From contig JAVTVJ010000230.1 of NCBI GenBank assembly GCA_034509425.1, positions 1,215,501 through 1,279,500 of the forward strand: a stretch of 64,000 nucleotides of DNA, given 5' to 3'. Shown here piece by piece: positions 63,881 to 64,000 of this stretch. Numbering within the stretch: position 1 is the first letter of the stretch; every line of letters begins with the position of its first letter. A program made the position numbers and the translations under genes. The notes below the pieces were generated by a model that saw nothing but the letters and a program-made list of their open reading frames with translations, ran no database searches and was not told where the DNA came from. The stretch comes from Eopsaltria australis (lineage: Eukaryota > Chordata > Aves > Passeriformes > Petroicidae).

Positions 63881-64000
63881 CTGGCCCTGGCCCTGGCCCT
63901 GCACCTGGCCCTGCCCCGCCCCTGCTCCTGCCCCTGCTCCGCCCCTGCCTCTGCCCCTGCCCCTGCTCCTGCCCCTGCTCCTGCCCCTGCTCCTGCCCCT
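63881..64000. repeat. C-rich CCTG minisatellite, truncated by window end
   Basis: Degenerate hexamer repeats CTGGCC, then CTGCCC/CTGCTC, settle into a 12-bp unit (CTGCTCCTGCCC) repeated to the edge. The minus strand is G-rich in runs of three or four, so G-quadruplex formation is possible. The full length is not visible. Confidence 0.9.

Noticed and set aside
1..64000. CRISPR arrays, operons, phage or bacterial-type systems
   Set aside because: No regularly spaced direct repeats, no dense coding, and clear vertebrate retroelements throughout; the sequence is eukaryotic.

Overview
The window is AT-rich, almost entirely non-coding vertebrate DNA, most likely from a songbird (Passeriformes). 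Three things point to a bird. There are four CR1 LINE fragments, including one about 0.7 kb copy that keeps the typical CR1 3' end. There is a solo LTR with the layout of a widespread avian endogenous retrovirus LTR. There is also a SINE made of a tRNA-Ile-like head joined to a CR1 tail, the architecture of the passerine family TguSINE1. I found no complete, recognisable protein-coding gene, no tRNA, rRNA or ncRNA gene I can name, no CRISPR array and no bacterial-type gene. The open frames that exist are short and fit chance in AT-rich DNA, or lie inside repeats.

Layout. 1-9.3 kb: unique AT-rich DNA with the SINE at 3.59-3.72 kb and a conserved-looking stretch near 7.2-7.9 kb. 9.36-9.48 kb: a pure TTCCT pentamer microsatellite. 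9.5-25 kb: unique DNA with a conserved-looking stretch near 10.9-11.5 kb. 25.1-28.1 kb: a speculative four-exon minus-strand gene model whose exons join in phase. 29.3-30.7 kb: a repeat cluster of two LTR-like segments in opposite orientation followed by antisense CR1. 31.4-31.9 kb: another conserved-looking stretch. 33.6-33.8 kb and 37.7-38.4 kb: two CR1 copies in opposite orientations. 42.1 kb: a 52-bp exon-like segment with near-consensus splice sites. 42.7-43.4 kb and 47.0-48.2 kb: more conserved-looking AT-rich blocks. 55.5-56.1 kb: a solo LTR. 57-59.5 kb: a short direct repeat and two exon-like minus-strand segments. 61.6 kb: a short CR1 fragment. 63.0-64.0 kb: a regulatory-looking block dense in homeodomain, POU and SOX-like motifs that passes within about 100 bp into CpG-rich DNA and then a C-rich minisatellite cut by the window edge.

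The overall impression is a gene desert or a very large intron carrying several candidate conserved non-coding elements, the pattern usually seen near developmental regulators. That is inferred from sequence texture, not from an alignment. Repeat assignments are the solid part of this annotation. Exon and enhancer calls are low-confidence pointers.
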